This document shows, in pieces, positions 9,834 to 21,530 of a stretch of DNA of 64,000 nucleotides. The translations under genes and the position numbers were made by a program. The notes under the pieces were generated by a model. It ran no database searches. It was not told where the DNA came from and saw only the letters and a list, made by a program, of their open reading frames with translations. Numbering within the stretch: the first letter of the stretch is position 1; each line of letters opens with the position of its first letter. The DNA comes from Bolinopsis microptera (taxonomy: Eukaryota; Ctenophora; Tentaculata; Lobata; Bolinopsidae), in the NCBI RefSeq assembly GCF_026151205.1, contig NC_087080.1, positions 12,323,837 to 12,387,836 of the forward strand. The letters are read 5' to 3'.

Positions 9834-12771
9834 CTATTTAACCTCGAATACAACGTTAACTGTAACTGCCTGATTTTCGGTTGTGTATTGAAATACAGTA
9901 TTTTTCAATTGCAGATAAATGTCTTCAAAACATTTACCCCTCGAAAAGCCTACATACAGTTGGCCATGTGAGAACACGGGTTGAGGTAAATACAGTCCTA
10001 CTTTGTTGAATGTTTGGCCTTGGCTCTTATTGATGGTCATGCAGTACGCCAGGCGGACCGGATACTGGGTCCGTTGGAACTTGAACGGTATTGTTATATC
10101 AGACGTGATCAGTTTCACGCGGGGTATCAATACTTGACGTCCTATTGAAGCCTCAGATCCGGATATTATGTCCGCTGCTATGCACCTATCGCCCAAATGC
10201 CTAACAATAAGCCTTGTGCCATTACATAGACCGTTCTTGACATCCAAATTCCTTAGAAGCATGATTGGGCACCCAATTTTCAGCTCAAGTTCATGCAAAG
10301 GCAAGCCGCTAGGCGTTAGAGAGTGTAGAAACTCAACAGACATGTTATTTACCTCATTACCCTCATCCTCAACATATACATTTGAACTAAAGTACGACCT
10401 ACTCTGTTCCTCAGGTTTAAATTTAGCTAAAGTGTCCCTGTTAATGACATGTGTATCAACGTTTTTCGGTGTCAATATAATGCTCTTAGATCTATCTACG
10501 TTAAAATCAGGATAGATAGCGTCTACTACACCGGATGTTATGTTACATTGATCAGGTATATCGATTTGACTGGGTAAAGCATCGGGGAGGTCCGACCTAA
10601 GTTTCCCATCACCTAATTTAATCAACCATTCACAAAACTCACGCTCTCCAGGCCTCGCACGCATGTTCTGTGTCAACTGTAATTGAGTAATGTGCTCCCA
10701 TAAAGGTGATTTGTTTATACAGTTTTCCAATATTCCAGCAGGCTGTGCTCTAGGGGTAACCGGTAATGTTTGTCGAAAGTCCCCAGCAAAAAGCAAAAGT
10801 TTACCTCCAAATGGAACTGTGTTGTTTGTTATGTCCCTGAGCATTAAATCAATAGCTGAGAGAGCATGTTTTGGTATCATGGACGCCTCGTCGATAAAGA
10901 TTACACTTAAAGATCTTATAAAAGCAGCTTGCTTTGATGAAGGTGTTATATTGCAAGTCGACGTTTCAAGGATTGGGACTGGAAGCTTGAATAAACTGTG
11001 GACAGTGCGGCCGAATCTAAGCAGATTACCAGCTATCCCGGTCCAGGCACAAGAGGATACTTTATGGTCCAATGCAAGTGCTTTTGCAATAAGAGTGTTA
11101 AAGACAAACGTTTTACCGGTACCACAAGGAGCGTCTATGAAATAGGCACGTACCCTGTCGGAGCTAGGTGCTGAACCATGCAGTGTAAGTTCGTGAATAA
11201 TTGAATCTACTATAAACCTTTGTTCATCATTAAGTCGACTATACATGGTGTCAAATCTATCAGCCTCAGCAGCAACATCTATATAGTCGTGCTCAGCCTC
11301 GTCAAGTGAGGGCAAATCTTCCCAGTTTTCGAGTAAGTCTATATTAAAAGTTGTGACAGAAACACGGTAATTTGCAAGCAGTGAATGATTGATGTCTCTA
11401 AGGGCATAATGTACCGCCCTATCAGGAGGTAAATTATGGATATTCACATAGTCCTCATACATCTGTTCCTGGAAGTCATCCCACAGTTCTCTAGGATTAC
11501 TCGGCTCACAACAGCCTAATATCGTCACAAAAAGCTCTCTTATCTGCCTACACGTAGCTATCCCACACGCTTCCTCCAGTGTTCTCTTCCACTCTGTGTC
11601 ATCAGTTAACAGACCTCTCTCACGACACACCTCCTCGTACGTATCATACCTCACATCATCGTACACTTTCATCTCACGAAACGACCTCGCACCGCGCACA
11701 TGAAGCAGTAACATTCTCAAGTAAAATTTCTCCCGCTGCCTGGGACCTACACTGTAGATTCTTGCTATCACCGCAGCACCCGACTTCACTCGTTTAATCC
11801 ACTTCTTGTTTTTCTGGTCCCACCTATAGTGCTTAGGTATCTCATTATACAAATACTGTCGTGCCTCAGGAGTTCTCTCATTCAACTCAAACCAAGCTGT
11901 CAACTTCGTACTGTGATCTCGCTCCAACACCCCATCAATATCAGCACCCTCTCTAAAAGTGACACTCTGATGGAGGTGTTCGTGTATGTCTAATCTCACA
12001 ACAGTGTGGCTCTTATCGCACACATCAAATCCACTGAGTCTCCACACACTCTCCGGTGCACTCACGTATCTGGTATCAATGTATTTCTTAATCTCGTCCC
12101 GAGAGGTGGGATCTCTTTCAGTTGTCTCAATTCTCGCACAGTCATGACCTTTGTAAACATACTTGAAAATGTACTTAATAGATTTTATGGATGTACAGGC
12201 TTCTACGTTGATGTGGGCATTATACTTCAGTGATAAGTAAGGACAGTACGGTACTACGTATCTATTGTCAAGCGGTACACCATTTTTCATCACCATCCTA
12301 CCGTTGTTTGGGCGTTTATACAATGGGTATCCATTAACATCCATGACCGTTTCCTCTTGGAAATCTTTAGGAAACTTCTTTGTGCATTTACCATTTTCCA
12401 TACATGATGCGTTAGGTTTCACCAAACCGCAAGGGCCGTGTAGCATACACGAAGTTACTATTTCGTGCAATCGTGGAAATACATTAGGATCAGGAATTTC
12501 AGCACTAATCAAGCTATCTAACTCCTCTACTGTTCTAACTTTTGCCTCGTTCACCAACCAAATAAGGATATGCGCATGAGGCAAGCCACGTTTCTGATAT
12601 TCTATTACATGGATGTTAGCTAATTGTTTACCAAACATTTTCTTAAGATCAACTTTTAATGCTTCTAAGTGTAATTTAAAAACGGCAGCTACTACATCGG
12701 GCCTATCCGATGCAGTTAATTTTGGACGATGTGTGTTTCTATTTGGGTCATTGCCAAGGTTATTGTCAATA
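9834..12771 (-). CDS. Helitron Rep/PIF1-like helicase (N-terminally truncated)
   Basis: One uninterrupted frame of about 978 codons runs from the truncation point at 12771 to the stop at 9834; the first Met is at 12638. The rolling-circle Rep part shows DRPDVVAAVFKL, the HUH motif in EYQKRGLPHAHIL and the paired-Tyr helix YIFKYVYKGHD. The helicase part (about residue 500 onward) shows Walker A (APCGTGKTF), Walker B (VIFIDEASM), AGDFRQTLPV, the QNMRA motif, MTINKSQGQTF and VGFSRG. Known function is single-strand nicking, unwinding and rolling-circle transposition. The absence of any stop or frameshift implies a recent insertion, but the missing N-terminal region and 5' terminus mean it cannot be autonomous. 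Confidence 0.9.
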
Positions 12772-12772
12772 G

Positions 12773-12800
12773 CTTATTGTCTTGTCACTATATTGGTGTA
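12773..12800. repeat. Right copy of the 28-bp direct repeat flanking the Helitron
   Basis: Identical to 8716-8743. It abuts the truncated coding end of the element. An in-frame TAA just inside it would stop any read-through. Confidence 0.85.
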
Positions 12801-14749
12801 TTTCCTTTAGTTTTATAGTTTACCTCATGGAGTTTCTATATAATGTACCTCAGCTGATTCCTTTCCAACGATATTCCTGCCAACAAGCTCACCAAGTGTT
12901 AATCATTGTGTACTCAATAACTTGACCAGTATGAATTAGTAATGACTAATGTGAGTGAATGCTGCTAATTTAATAATTGATCTTCTATATTAAACACTTA
13001 AATTGTTTGTGTCTGCAAATTTTTCGATCCCATTTAGAAGTAGCCGAGTTTTCCCCTGCCATAGTTTGCATGCTGCGTGACGTTTTATTGATTATGCAGT
13101 TCACGGTGGAGTCAGATGCAAATGTGAAATGGTTAAACTAAAGTACCAGGGGTCTACTGAGTCCTCGGCCTCGGTCTGGGTGGGACCCTGTAAAATGTAA
13201 AGTAATCTTACTAGCTGCAGTAGCTCATCAAATTATTGCTATCAAGTACTGCAGGGGCAGGGGCTCTGGGGGGGGGGGGGGGGGAGTCAATGTGCAAACT
13301 GCAAACGTTGGGTTTTATACCTCCACCGTGTTTTATATTTGAGATTTGTTGCTTTGCAGATGGCAATATTTTAGTTTTCAAGCATTTTTTGTATCTCGTT
13401 AACAAAATTGACTGGGTGATTATGTGACACCGGGACACGATACCTTAATTAGGCATTCTTAACAATTCCCATAATGTTTAACGGGGTCACCTAATCATGT
13501 TATTAGGTAAACCAATCACCTGATCGCACATAATGAATAAACTCGTTATACTTCGTATCTCGGTCATCTGAGAAGCTACAACTCTAATTAGCTACAACTG
13601 TTAATCATTAACAGAATCATCTGCCAGAGACTCATCTCACAATTGGGTGTTAGTTAATGGTTTAGTTTACCAGTTGTTTTTACCCCGGACACGATTCCGG
13701 TGGTTCTAATAACCAATTTACAAAAAGAGATAAAATAACCAGTTGTCTAGTTGTAGCAGTCTTATGAAACCTGTTCCTAGTGTGCTAGTTTTTATTTTGA
13801 CTGTCTGATGTAACAGTGGTGGGTGGTGTAACGGAGACGAAAATCTTGTTTGTTGCGGAGAGTATTCATTAGTCGAGATGTAGTAGTGTATTGTCTTGAA
13901 TTATGCTGTACGCTACAATTGAAATGATGGTCTTAGATTGTTAAATGATAAATCAGATCTTGTAACCTAAGGTGCCCTGAAAACTTACTAATAGTAAGAT
14001 TTAGGCCCCATGTTAGGCCCTGTATTTCACATGTATATCATGATACAGTTGATGTAATACTGCTGTTTTTCTGACGTGCAGGGATCATATTACCTGATAA
14101 AATATCTGATAGCTTGCTCGTCTTATCTTTCCTTCATTTCTTAATTTTCACAACATTTTTGTTCTGGTTTGTTCTGTTCTTCGTCCTAATGAAAATATTT
14201 CGGTTGGAAACTCTATCTTTTTAGAAAGATATTGTGGCATCGTAATAATATCCGCAAACTTTTTGTTTGAAAACTTCCTCTCCTACTACTACATTCTTCT
14301 TCTACTACTGCAATTCTAACTAAACAAATGTTCACATATTACGAACTTCCACTAGATTACTAGATTGTTGCTAAAACAGTCTGTTCGGAACTTAACATTT
14401 CTGTTTGAAGTAATTTCATTCAAGCCGAATCAGCGACGTTATTTGTCAGTCTGTTAAATGAGCCTTAGCTGAGATTGACTTGGACCGGGTTCTTCCCCGC
14501 TCCAATTTTCCTAACTCTGCCAATTTACTTACTTAACTATATTGACCTCTTGTTTTTTAATCAAATAATCTCCTAGCTTAATAATGTTGTGACAGGACAA
14601 AATCAAGTATGACTCAGTATCCAAGTCTATAAGTAAAGCTCAATATTATTATAACCAAGTTGGTCCACTGATTTAATATCTGATTTTAAATTTATAGGAG
14701 TTATTGAAAACATGACTGTAAATTAATCAACTTCCCTTTTATAAAGTAG
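12801..14749. other. Intergenic or intronic region, no gene identified
   Basis: Nearly 2 kb without a supportable gene. It contains a poly-G run at 13270-13284 and two related CGGGACACGAT / CGGACACGATTCC segments (about 13430 and 13686). Any upstream exons of the 7748-8550 membrane protein would be expected here on the minus strand, but I could not recognise them. Confidence 0.4.
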
Positions 14750-17700
14750 ATGGTTGAAATAAACACAGATGCCGAAGAAGAGCAGCCCTTGTTGAGTTCA
14801 CAGTCCTTCAGCACCAGCACTAAAGTCCCCAGACCGTACGTACTAACGTTCCCAAATTGTACGTTTTAAAGTTCCGATATCGTACCTACTAAAGGTTACT
14901 GTCTGTAAAATGATCAGACGGTACGCTCTACAGTTTTCTGACCGTACTACAGTTTTGCTGGCCGTACTACACTTTTCTGACCGTACTACACTTTTCTGAC
15001 CGTACATACTACAGTTCCCAGACTGTACTTATTAAACAGTTCTCCATCAGGTACGAAGATGAACCACTGTGGAGAAGACCCTTCAATTACTCGGTACAAC
15101 ATGGTATTGACCCCGAGAAACTTAGCAGACTACAGCGCTATAGATACTATCAGCGCTTGGCTCCCCCTATGACCATGGTCAGCTTCTTATTTGCTTGCTC
15201 GTTTTTTAAAGTCTCCTTATTTTTTTGTACTCAGTTTTCCCCCGTCTTCAATAAATCACAGATTCACATTGTTCCCCCATTTTCAGCTTGTACCAGATCA
15301 CATGATACCCCCTGAATTCTTCACTGTGGTTCCAATAGTCAGGGGACAGAAACAGAGCTCCATGGTTACCATGTAAGTTATCCAATAATTGGTGATAAAA
15401 GCAAGTTTCCGAGTCAAGCCAAAAGTGACTGAGCAATAAGCTCAGACCTGTGTGCAATGAATTTTTGGCCAATAATGCTATCATATTATTTTTGATGTGT
15501 ACAATAATAATAATATCGTATTTTTGAAAAAATGTGTACAGCAGTAATGTTATTATTTGTAAAATGTACAATGTACATATATAGTAAGATAGTATATACA
15601 TTGTACATCTATACATTGTACATATATAGATGGTACATCTGTACATTGTACATCTGTACATTGTACATCTATACATTGTCCATCTATACATTCTACATCT
15701 ATACATTCTACATCTATACATTCTACATCTATACATTCTACATCTATACATTCTACATCTATACATTCTACATTACATTCTACATTTATACAGATTCTCA
15801 CTGTGGAACACTATGTTGGGCACATCTCTGCTATGTATGCCCGCTGCAATGCTACACGCTGGAATCATACTGGGTATTTCTTGCACAATATTTAAATGTT
15901 ATTCTATTTACGATAAGTTATTATTTACTTTTACTTTCCTTTATTTTATATTAAGATATTATGAGTTGAACTGCTTGCATATCCTGAAATATAAAATGAT
16001 TGTAATGTGTAATATCTCTAATTATTGTATAACTTTGCTATATTTATCAGGAAGTTTGATAGTGTTAGGAGTTGGGCTAGTTACATGTTACACTGCTGTT
16101 ATTACGGTTCAAATCACAATGGATATTCAACTTCTTGATACCTTCAAGAACTCTCCTATAGAATTTGTGGATGTGATCGAGTATTACATGCCCTCGCCTG
16201 CCGGTTAGATTATTTAATTGCTTGATCTTATAATTGTAAGATCATTTTGTACAACTCCAAAGGGGATTGCAACTCTCCTGGGAATTACTACTCATTTATG
16301 AATGATCGTTTAACTTTAGATTGGATTTAGTTCTTTCGTTATCGTCATCACCCGATCACATCGAAAAATGTTATTAATACAACATTGATATTTTTCTATA
16401 ATTAGCAAACTGAGACATATCCTGCTAAAGGGTCTTCCGGGAATTTTATTGGAAACGGCGATATTATATTTGTAGAAGTATGCGCGCAATATAACAAATC
16501 AACATAATAAATATATATACACGTTACCTTCTAGCCCGAGGTTATCATTCCAGTATTATAGAAGATGCCTTTAACAAATTTAGTGATATAGCTAATAGGA
16601 AAAACTTGTATACCCTGAAAGACAAGGATGAGTCGACTGCCTGTTTAATACCCATGGTGATGGATCAAAATCCAGCACTTCCCAACATGGGGGGCATTAT
16701 CCATAAGTATAAGCACCTTCTCAACCTTGATCCGGCCCTGAAGAAGCTGGTACGTGCGGACAGTGTATTCGTGAGTCATCGAAAGAATCAAACTATCGGT
16801 GGCATGCTTGTACACAATAAGTACCGTGCCAGTGGAACTTTAAACTGTGATAATGAGAGAGAAACAACTGCAAGCCAGATCCAGGAACCAGACTCCGAAA
16901 GTCTAAGGGCGGTTCCCGGGGCTGTCGACCCAGGGTGCCATGCTTGTGGTAAATGTTATGTTTGTAAGCAAAATTTCCTGTCCCCCTGTTCCAATTTTAG
17001 TAGTCACCATTCTAAACAAGTTTTCCCTATAACTAAGTATATATCTTGTCAGAGTTATAACCTCATTTATTTAATGGAGTGTAAGACTTGTAAACAGTCG
17101 TATGTCGGTTATACTACCTCAAATCTCCCTAAGAGATTCTCTAACCATAAGAGTCACATAAAGAAAGGTATAAGAAGTTGTAAATTAGTTAACCATTTTT
17201 TAGATATTGATCATGATTTAGATTTTAGTACCATAGCCTCCTATAATTCCTCACTCAGTAAGCACCTTTCTGTCATTATAGTAGACGCTTTAGTATTTGA
17301 GCCTAATATTAGTAAAGCAGACAAAGAAAAGGCTAAGGAAGCTAGAGAGGGGTTCTACCAGACCCAATTGAAAACCCTTGAACGGTTTGGGGGTATGAAC
17401 ACCCTTGATAGTAACCATCTACTTTTTAAATCTGCCGGAGCTTAGTTTTAGTTTTAGTATATTTTGTAGATTTTATTTAGTTATACCATTATTCCAGAGA
17501 CGTGCATATAACATTTTTTACTTAAGTATAAATTTTACAGGTTTTTGTTGTGATTTTAAGTGATTTTCCGAGAATCAGTTATCAGTATTTAGATAAGAGA
17601 TAAGATAAGAGTACATTTTTAACGGCTTTCAGTTTCTTTTTTAAATTTCAGTTCATCAGATTTTCCCACTGCTTTTAGTTTGTATTTATTCTCAATTGTA

Positions 17701-20355
17701 TATGATTCGTATTTGTTGTAGTTACTTTAATGATATAATTTCTCAGAATTGATGTAAATAAACGATGCAAAGACTTTCGAAGATCTAATCACAACCGCTT
17801 TCTTTTATTGTGTAGAAGTCCAGCCATGAAATATATATATATAATATATTATATATATATATTATTACATCGATCATATCATATCACAAGTGCAGCACAC
17901 AAAGCTTAGCACAATTTTATTTCAGCCCAGATAGCCCTCTCAGCAGGATCTGCCTCTTTTTTGGGGGCTCTAGTGATATTCTGGATCCTTCTGAGTAACT
18001 TCACATACGGCACTGGCATCGCACTGGGCAACATGGCCGCCGGGACCTTTCATTACCACAACTTATCCAACAGTGGAGGTCAGTACTTGAATATTTTATA
18101 TTTTACATTTCTCAGAACATTTTGGGAAAATCAAATTGTATTGTTAAGTATAGTAACTTGTAATGTTGATTTGTTGTGTTCATTTCACAATCACAGTTGC
18201 CTCATATTAACTCTTCAGCGGTGTGCGACACGTACAACACAAGTCTTGTAGGCACATCTGAATCTGACTGGGGTTTGTGGACTTCTAACACTGTACCTAT
18301 CTACCTTGTTATCATTATCTTCCCGCTCTGCTGCCTCAAATCTGCTACCATCCTCGCAAAGTTCAATTCTCTAGGTAATTTATTTGGTGCCTACTGTACT
18401 GCTGAACTGGATATCTAAGAGTTAACTAAAGTTAAATAAAGTTAAATAAAGTTAAATAAAGTTAACTAAAGTTAACTAAAGTTAACTAAGAATTACTCTA
18501 ATAAGAAAGTGAGTAAAAACTACTCTAGTCCAGATAATAAGTACTTCAAATTAACTTAACTTAATATTAACAGGTGTAGTGTGTATTGCTATGGCAGTGA
18601 TATTCGTTGTAACTAAAGCGTTCGAGTGGGGTATCAATATCACGGTTGGTGACAAGGACAATATATCTTATGTTGCTCCGGCAATGATAGACTTCAACAA
18701 ACTAACTGGTACACTCACCCTCTCGTTCTTCATCCATAACGCTGTGGTGGCACTCGTCAGAAATAATAAAAACCCTAAAAATAATGTGAGTTTTAGCTGT
18801 TTTCCACAAAGAGAAGTATTTGTTTAAGTTCTTAATATTTGTACTTAAAAATTTGAATAAATACTTGATTAAAAGAACTGTCTGTTCTTATAATGTTTGT
18901 GTTTCTATAAAAGAGACGCGATGATATCATTTACAATATTTATAATTAATATTGTGTTTATAAATCTTGTGTTTCTAGACAAGAGACGTGACGGTTGCGT
19001 TCACAATGGTTGCACTCACGTACGGGTTGGTCGGAGTTCTATTCATTCTCACATTCCCTCTCGCGAAATCCTGTATCTCAGATGTAGCTAGTCAGGTTAC
19101 TAAGTTTACTAAGTTATACACTTTTAACTAAGTTATTTTTTCAATACTACTATGTTAAAAATCAAGTGTATCACCAATTGTTCTACTGATAATAGGTTAT
19201 TAGAAATTATAATTGATATCATAAACTGGTTTACTTATTTCAGTTGCTGTTTGACAACATCTCTCTTAATGATCTTATGGTGTTTGTGGCGAAGTTTTTC
19301 CAGATTCTTCAGCTTATCACCGTTTACCCCACTGTTAACTTCGTGCTCAGGTCACAACTCTTTCTCGGCATTTTCAAGGATCCTTTTTGCAGGTTAGCTT
19401 CTCTTTAACAACCCTTTTTGTAGGTTATTTTCTTTTCGAAGACATTTTTGGGTCAGTTTCTTTGGCATATTTTGTTACTGCGATTGACTGATAACATTTC
19501 AGCTACAAGCACGTGATAGTATTCAACATATTGACAATATTGATATGTGTCTTGATATCGATATTCTACCCACGAGTAAACACAGTGATCAGGTTTGTAA
19601 AAAACACATTGTACCAACACGGTGTAAATATGGTAGTACCGCTGTATCACTGCATGAAGAAGGATTCCATATCCATTAAGAAATATTTGATATCCAAAGT
19701 ACCAGGCTTGTTCACTTAAGATAGCTGATTAAGAGTATACCACCGCACAACCTGTTGAGGGTTCCAGTAACCATGGCGACAAGGCTGGGGTAGGTCTAAT
19801 TTGTTATCTTTACAGTCTACCTCAATACAATCACGTACTGTTATCAGGTACGTGGGTTCGGTGGCGGGTTTAGCGTACGTGTTCTTCTTCCCCTGCTTTG
19901 TGTACCTGCTACATTGCTACAAAAACAACAAGCTGACATGGTACGGTCTAACAAGTCTCCAGTTACAACATTTTTTATCGTTATCTTATCTAATGTTGGG
20001 GCGTTAATTTAATTTAATCGCCTTACCAAATGTATAGATGTATTTTGTATTTTTATCTGAAAAGCTGAAATATTTTTGGAATTTTTACTTGATGATCTAT
20101 TGGGGTGTGGTACAACTAGCCTGCATGTGAATTACCAATTCAGCTGAGAAAGTTGGGCTACTTTAAGGATTACCCTCAACGGAGCAGATTCAAGCAATTA
20201 CCCTGATTATTACAGGATTACCCCTAAATACCCTAATTACCCCTAATTACCCTGATTATTACAGGTACTCAGCTGTTGGACATGGTTCCATTATTCTCCT
20301 GGGTCTGCTCAACCTGGCTTCTCAGCCTCTCACTTTCTCTAACTACTTGAAATGA
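14750..20355 (+). CDS. SLC38A9: SLC38A9, lysosomal arginine-sensing amino-acid transporter
   Basis: Thirteen exons join in phase: 14750-14835, 15051-15177, 15287-15372, 15794-15873, 16051-16203, 17926-18078, 18219-18374, 18574-18785, 18979-19095, 19244-19392, 19503-19592, 19848-19940 and 20265-20355, giving about 530 residues (human about 561). The N-terminal tail has a dileucine-like EEEQPLLSS, fitting lysosomal sorting, then RYRYYQRLAPP and VPDHMIPPE as in SLC38A9. Membrane part: SLWNTMLGTSLLCMP (TM1 with the conserved WNTM), TVPIYLV, KFNSLG, LTLSFFIHNAVVALVRNN, then further spans to SNYLK. In mammals it exports essential amino acids and signals arginine to Ragulator/Rag-mTORC1. The intron at 16204-17925 hosts a Penelope-like fragment. 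Confidence 0.93.
14831..15042. repeat. Degenerate tandem repeat containing the exon 1 splice donor of SLC38A9
   Basis: The exon-intron junction AGACC|GTACGTACTA is echoed through the intron as variants of CTGACCGTACTACA (near 14938, 14978 and 15000) and other GACYGTAC forms. The array fills most of the first intron. Each unit retains a GTAC that could act as a weak donor. Confidence 0.65.
15590..15793. repeat. Minisatellite in an SLC38A9 intron
   Basis: About ten copies of a 17-18 bp unit (ATACATTCTACATCT / ATACATTGTACATCT) run up to the acceptor of the exon starting at 15794. The long ORFs over it on both strands are products of the repeat and do not look real. Confidence 0.85.
16540..17445 (+). 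pseudogene. Penelope-like element C-terminus with GIY-YIG domain (5'-truncated)
   Basis: The frame begins inside an RT thumb-like segment (RGYHSSIIEDAF) and runs through a Cys-rich CHACGKCYVCKQNFLSPC knuckle to a GIY-YIG endonuclease domain: NLIYLMECKTCKQSYVGYT, then LPKRFSNHKSHIKKG. This RT-linker-GIY-YIG order is diagnostic of endonuclease-positive Penelope-like elements. The RT core is absent. It sits in the SLC38A9 intron in the same orientation. The coding frame is open to the stop at about 17443, so the copy is not old. Confidence 0.85.
17446..17880. other. 3' region of the Penelope-like element and an AT dinucleotide tract
   Basis: Noncoding AT-rich sequence ending in a TATATATATA palindromic tract at 17832-17864. 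TGTAGAAGT occurs before the fragment (about 16469) and near this end (about 17813), possibly a target duplication. Confidence 0.4.
18421..18490. repeat. 11-bp tandem repeat in an SLC38A9 intron
   Basis: Successive copies of AGTTAAATAA / AGTTAACTAA. No function evident. Confidence 0.8.
20160..20264. repeat. Tandem repeat duplicating the last splice acceptor of SLC38A9
   Basis: CCCTGATTATTACAG occurs at about 20202-20216 and again at 20250-20264, the latter being the acceptor of the final exon. TAATTACCC units fill the space between them. A decoy acceptor 48 nt upstream results. Confidence 0.7.
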
Positions 20356-21360
20356 AAAGATAGACAATGTTCTTCATAAAGCAATGTCAAGGAATATGTG
20401 TTGCTGATATGAAACTGATCAACATCGTTATTTTGATACCCATGTTGTAATTGTTATGTTCAAGACATGTTGGCGGATTGGTATTTCTGCGAGTAGATTA
20501 AGATTAAAGAATCATTAAAATACCCAAGAATGAGATTGAAAAGTCCGCTTCTTGCGCCGTTTTTATACTTGCTCCTAAGATTGGGAAGGGAACTGACAAT
20601 TGACGCTCAGATTCAGAAGAATATTTACTATTTTTATGGGGATTTTATTTTTGTTTTGTCATTTGTAACTTGATTTTTATCCATTTTAATACTTGATTAC
20701 GTTTGGACGATAAGCATTCCATTTTAACTTTAAGTTGTTATGATATCAGATATTGTGTTTTTATTGTTTAAAAGTGCCTGCCAAACAGTGAATACCCAAC
20801 TAACAGTACAAAGGCCAAAACACACAAGTTTCTCTCTGTTATTTCATTTCATTTTATATTACTATTAGTCGCTATTAAGGGGAATTAGTCATTGAACAGT
20901 ACAATTCAGTGAAGAACAACAAGACTGGACAAACATCGCAAAAATGACGAGACAAATTGAGTTTTACTTGTGGAAATCTGAAATATTTGTTATGATTGCT
21001 CAGAGTGTGAATAACAACTGAATGTTGAGAAACATCAAATAACGTATTGAAATATGACACGATCGACGATTGCGGTGCTGGAAGTTAGATTTCGGTCGGA
21101 TGACGCTCAGCAGAACTCTAATTGGGTAGAGTGGACCGCTGCCATTTTCTGTTCTCAAATGCAAAATGATCATATTCATACCGAGAATGAAATAGATCGG
21201 TCGCTTTTCCCATTCATTTACAATTGTAATACTATTACAATTGTAATACTATTACTAATTAATTCAAATTGATAAAGGAGCACTACAGAGGCAGCTGTAC
21301 TCGGCAATAACGATTCGATAGACTTCAGCTAATTTGTAATTGGAGACTAACTACCGCCCT

Positions 21361-21530
21361 TGTAGCGCGATGCACTACCATACTGGTATTGGGTATACCG
21401 TCGACGAGTCCAACTGGAAGGTTATAAACTACAATTCTGATAGCAACCACACTTCGGTTGATCGGCGAAATGCACCACTGGGCATCGTCGAGCTGCAAAG
21501 GACTGACATCGTGAATCAACTACCGCCCTT
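21361..21530 (+). repeat. GC-rich dispersed modules A+C fused, copy 2
   Basis: It starts TGTAGCGCGATGCACTAC, passes through CGTCGACGAGTCCAAC and GGTTATAAAC of module A, then GATCGGCGAAATGCACCAC and ends TGACATCGTGAATCAA of module C. This copy shows that the two modules can belong to a single unit of about 170 bp. Confidence 0.7.

Larger units (their letters stand above)
8744..12772 (-). mobile_element. Helitron, 5'-truncated, with intact RepHel coding frame
   Basis: On the minus strand the 3' end shows the Helitron signature: a GC hairpin (CCCGGCC-GAA-GGCCGGG) followed by TTACACTAG, ending in CTRR (CTAG) next to a host T. The coding frame at 9834-12771 encodes a rolling-circle Rep plus PIF1-like helicase. 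The other end stops abruptly at 12772 inside the Rep coding region, so there is no 5'-TC terminus. Between ORF and hairpin lies about 1.1 kb of noncoding DNA with tandem repeats. Confidence 0.88.

Noticed and set aside
10168-12579. Plus-strand ORFs across 10168-12579
   Set aside because: Antisense shadows of the Helitron helicase frame.
15373-15793. Retained-intron extension of SLC38A9
   Set aside because: Phase and homology both support splicing from 15372 to 15794.
15248-15954. Low-complexity ORFs reading YIYT or MYRC repeats
   Set aside because: Products of the 17-18 bp intronic minisatellite.
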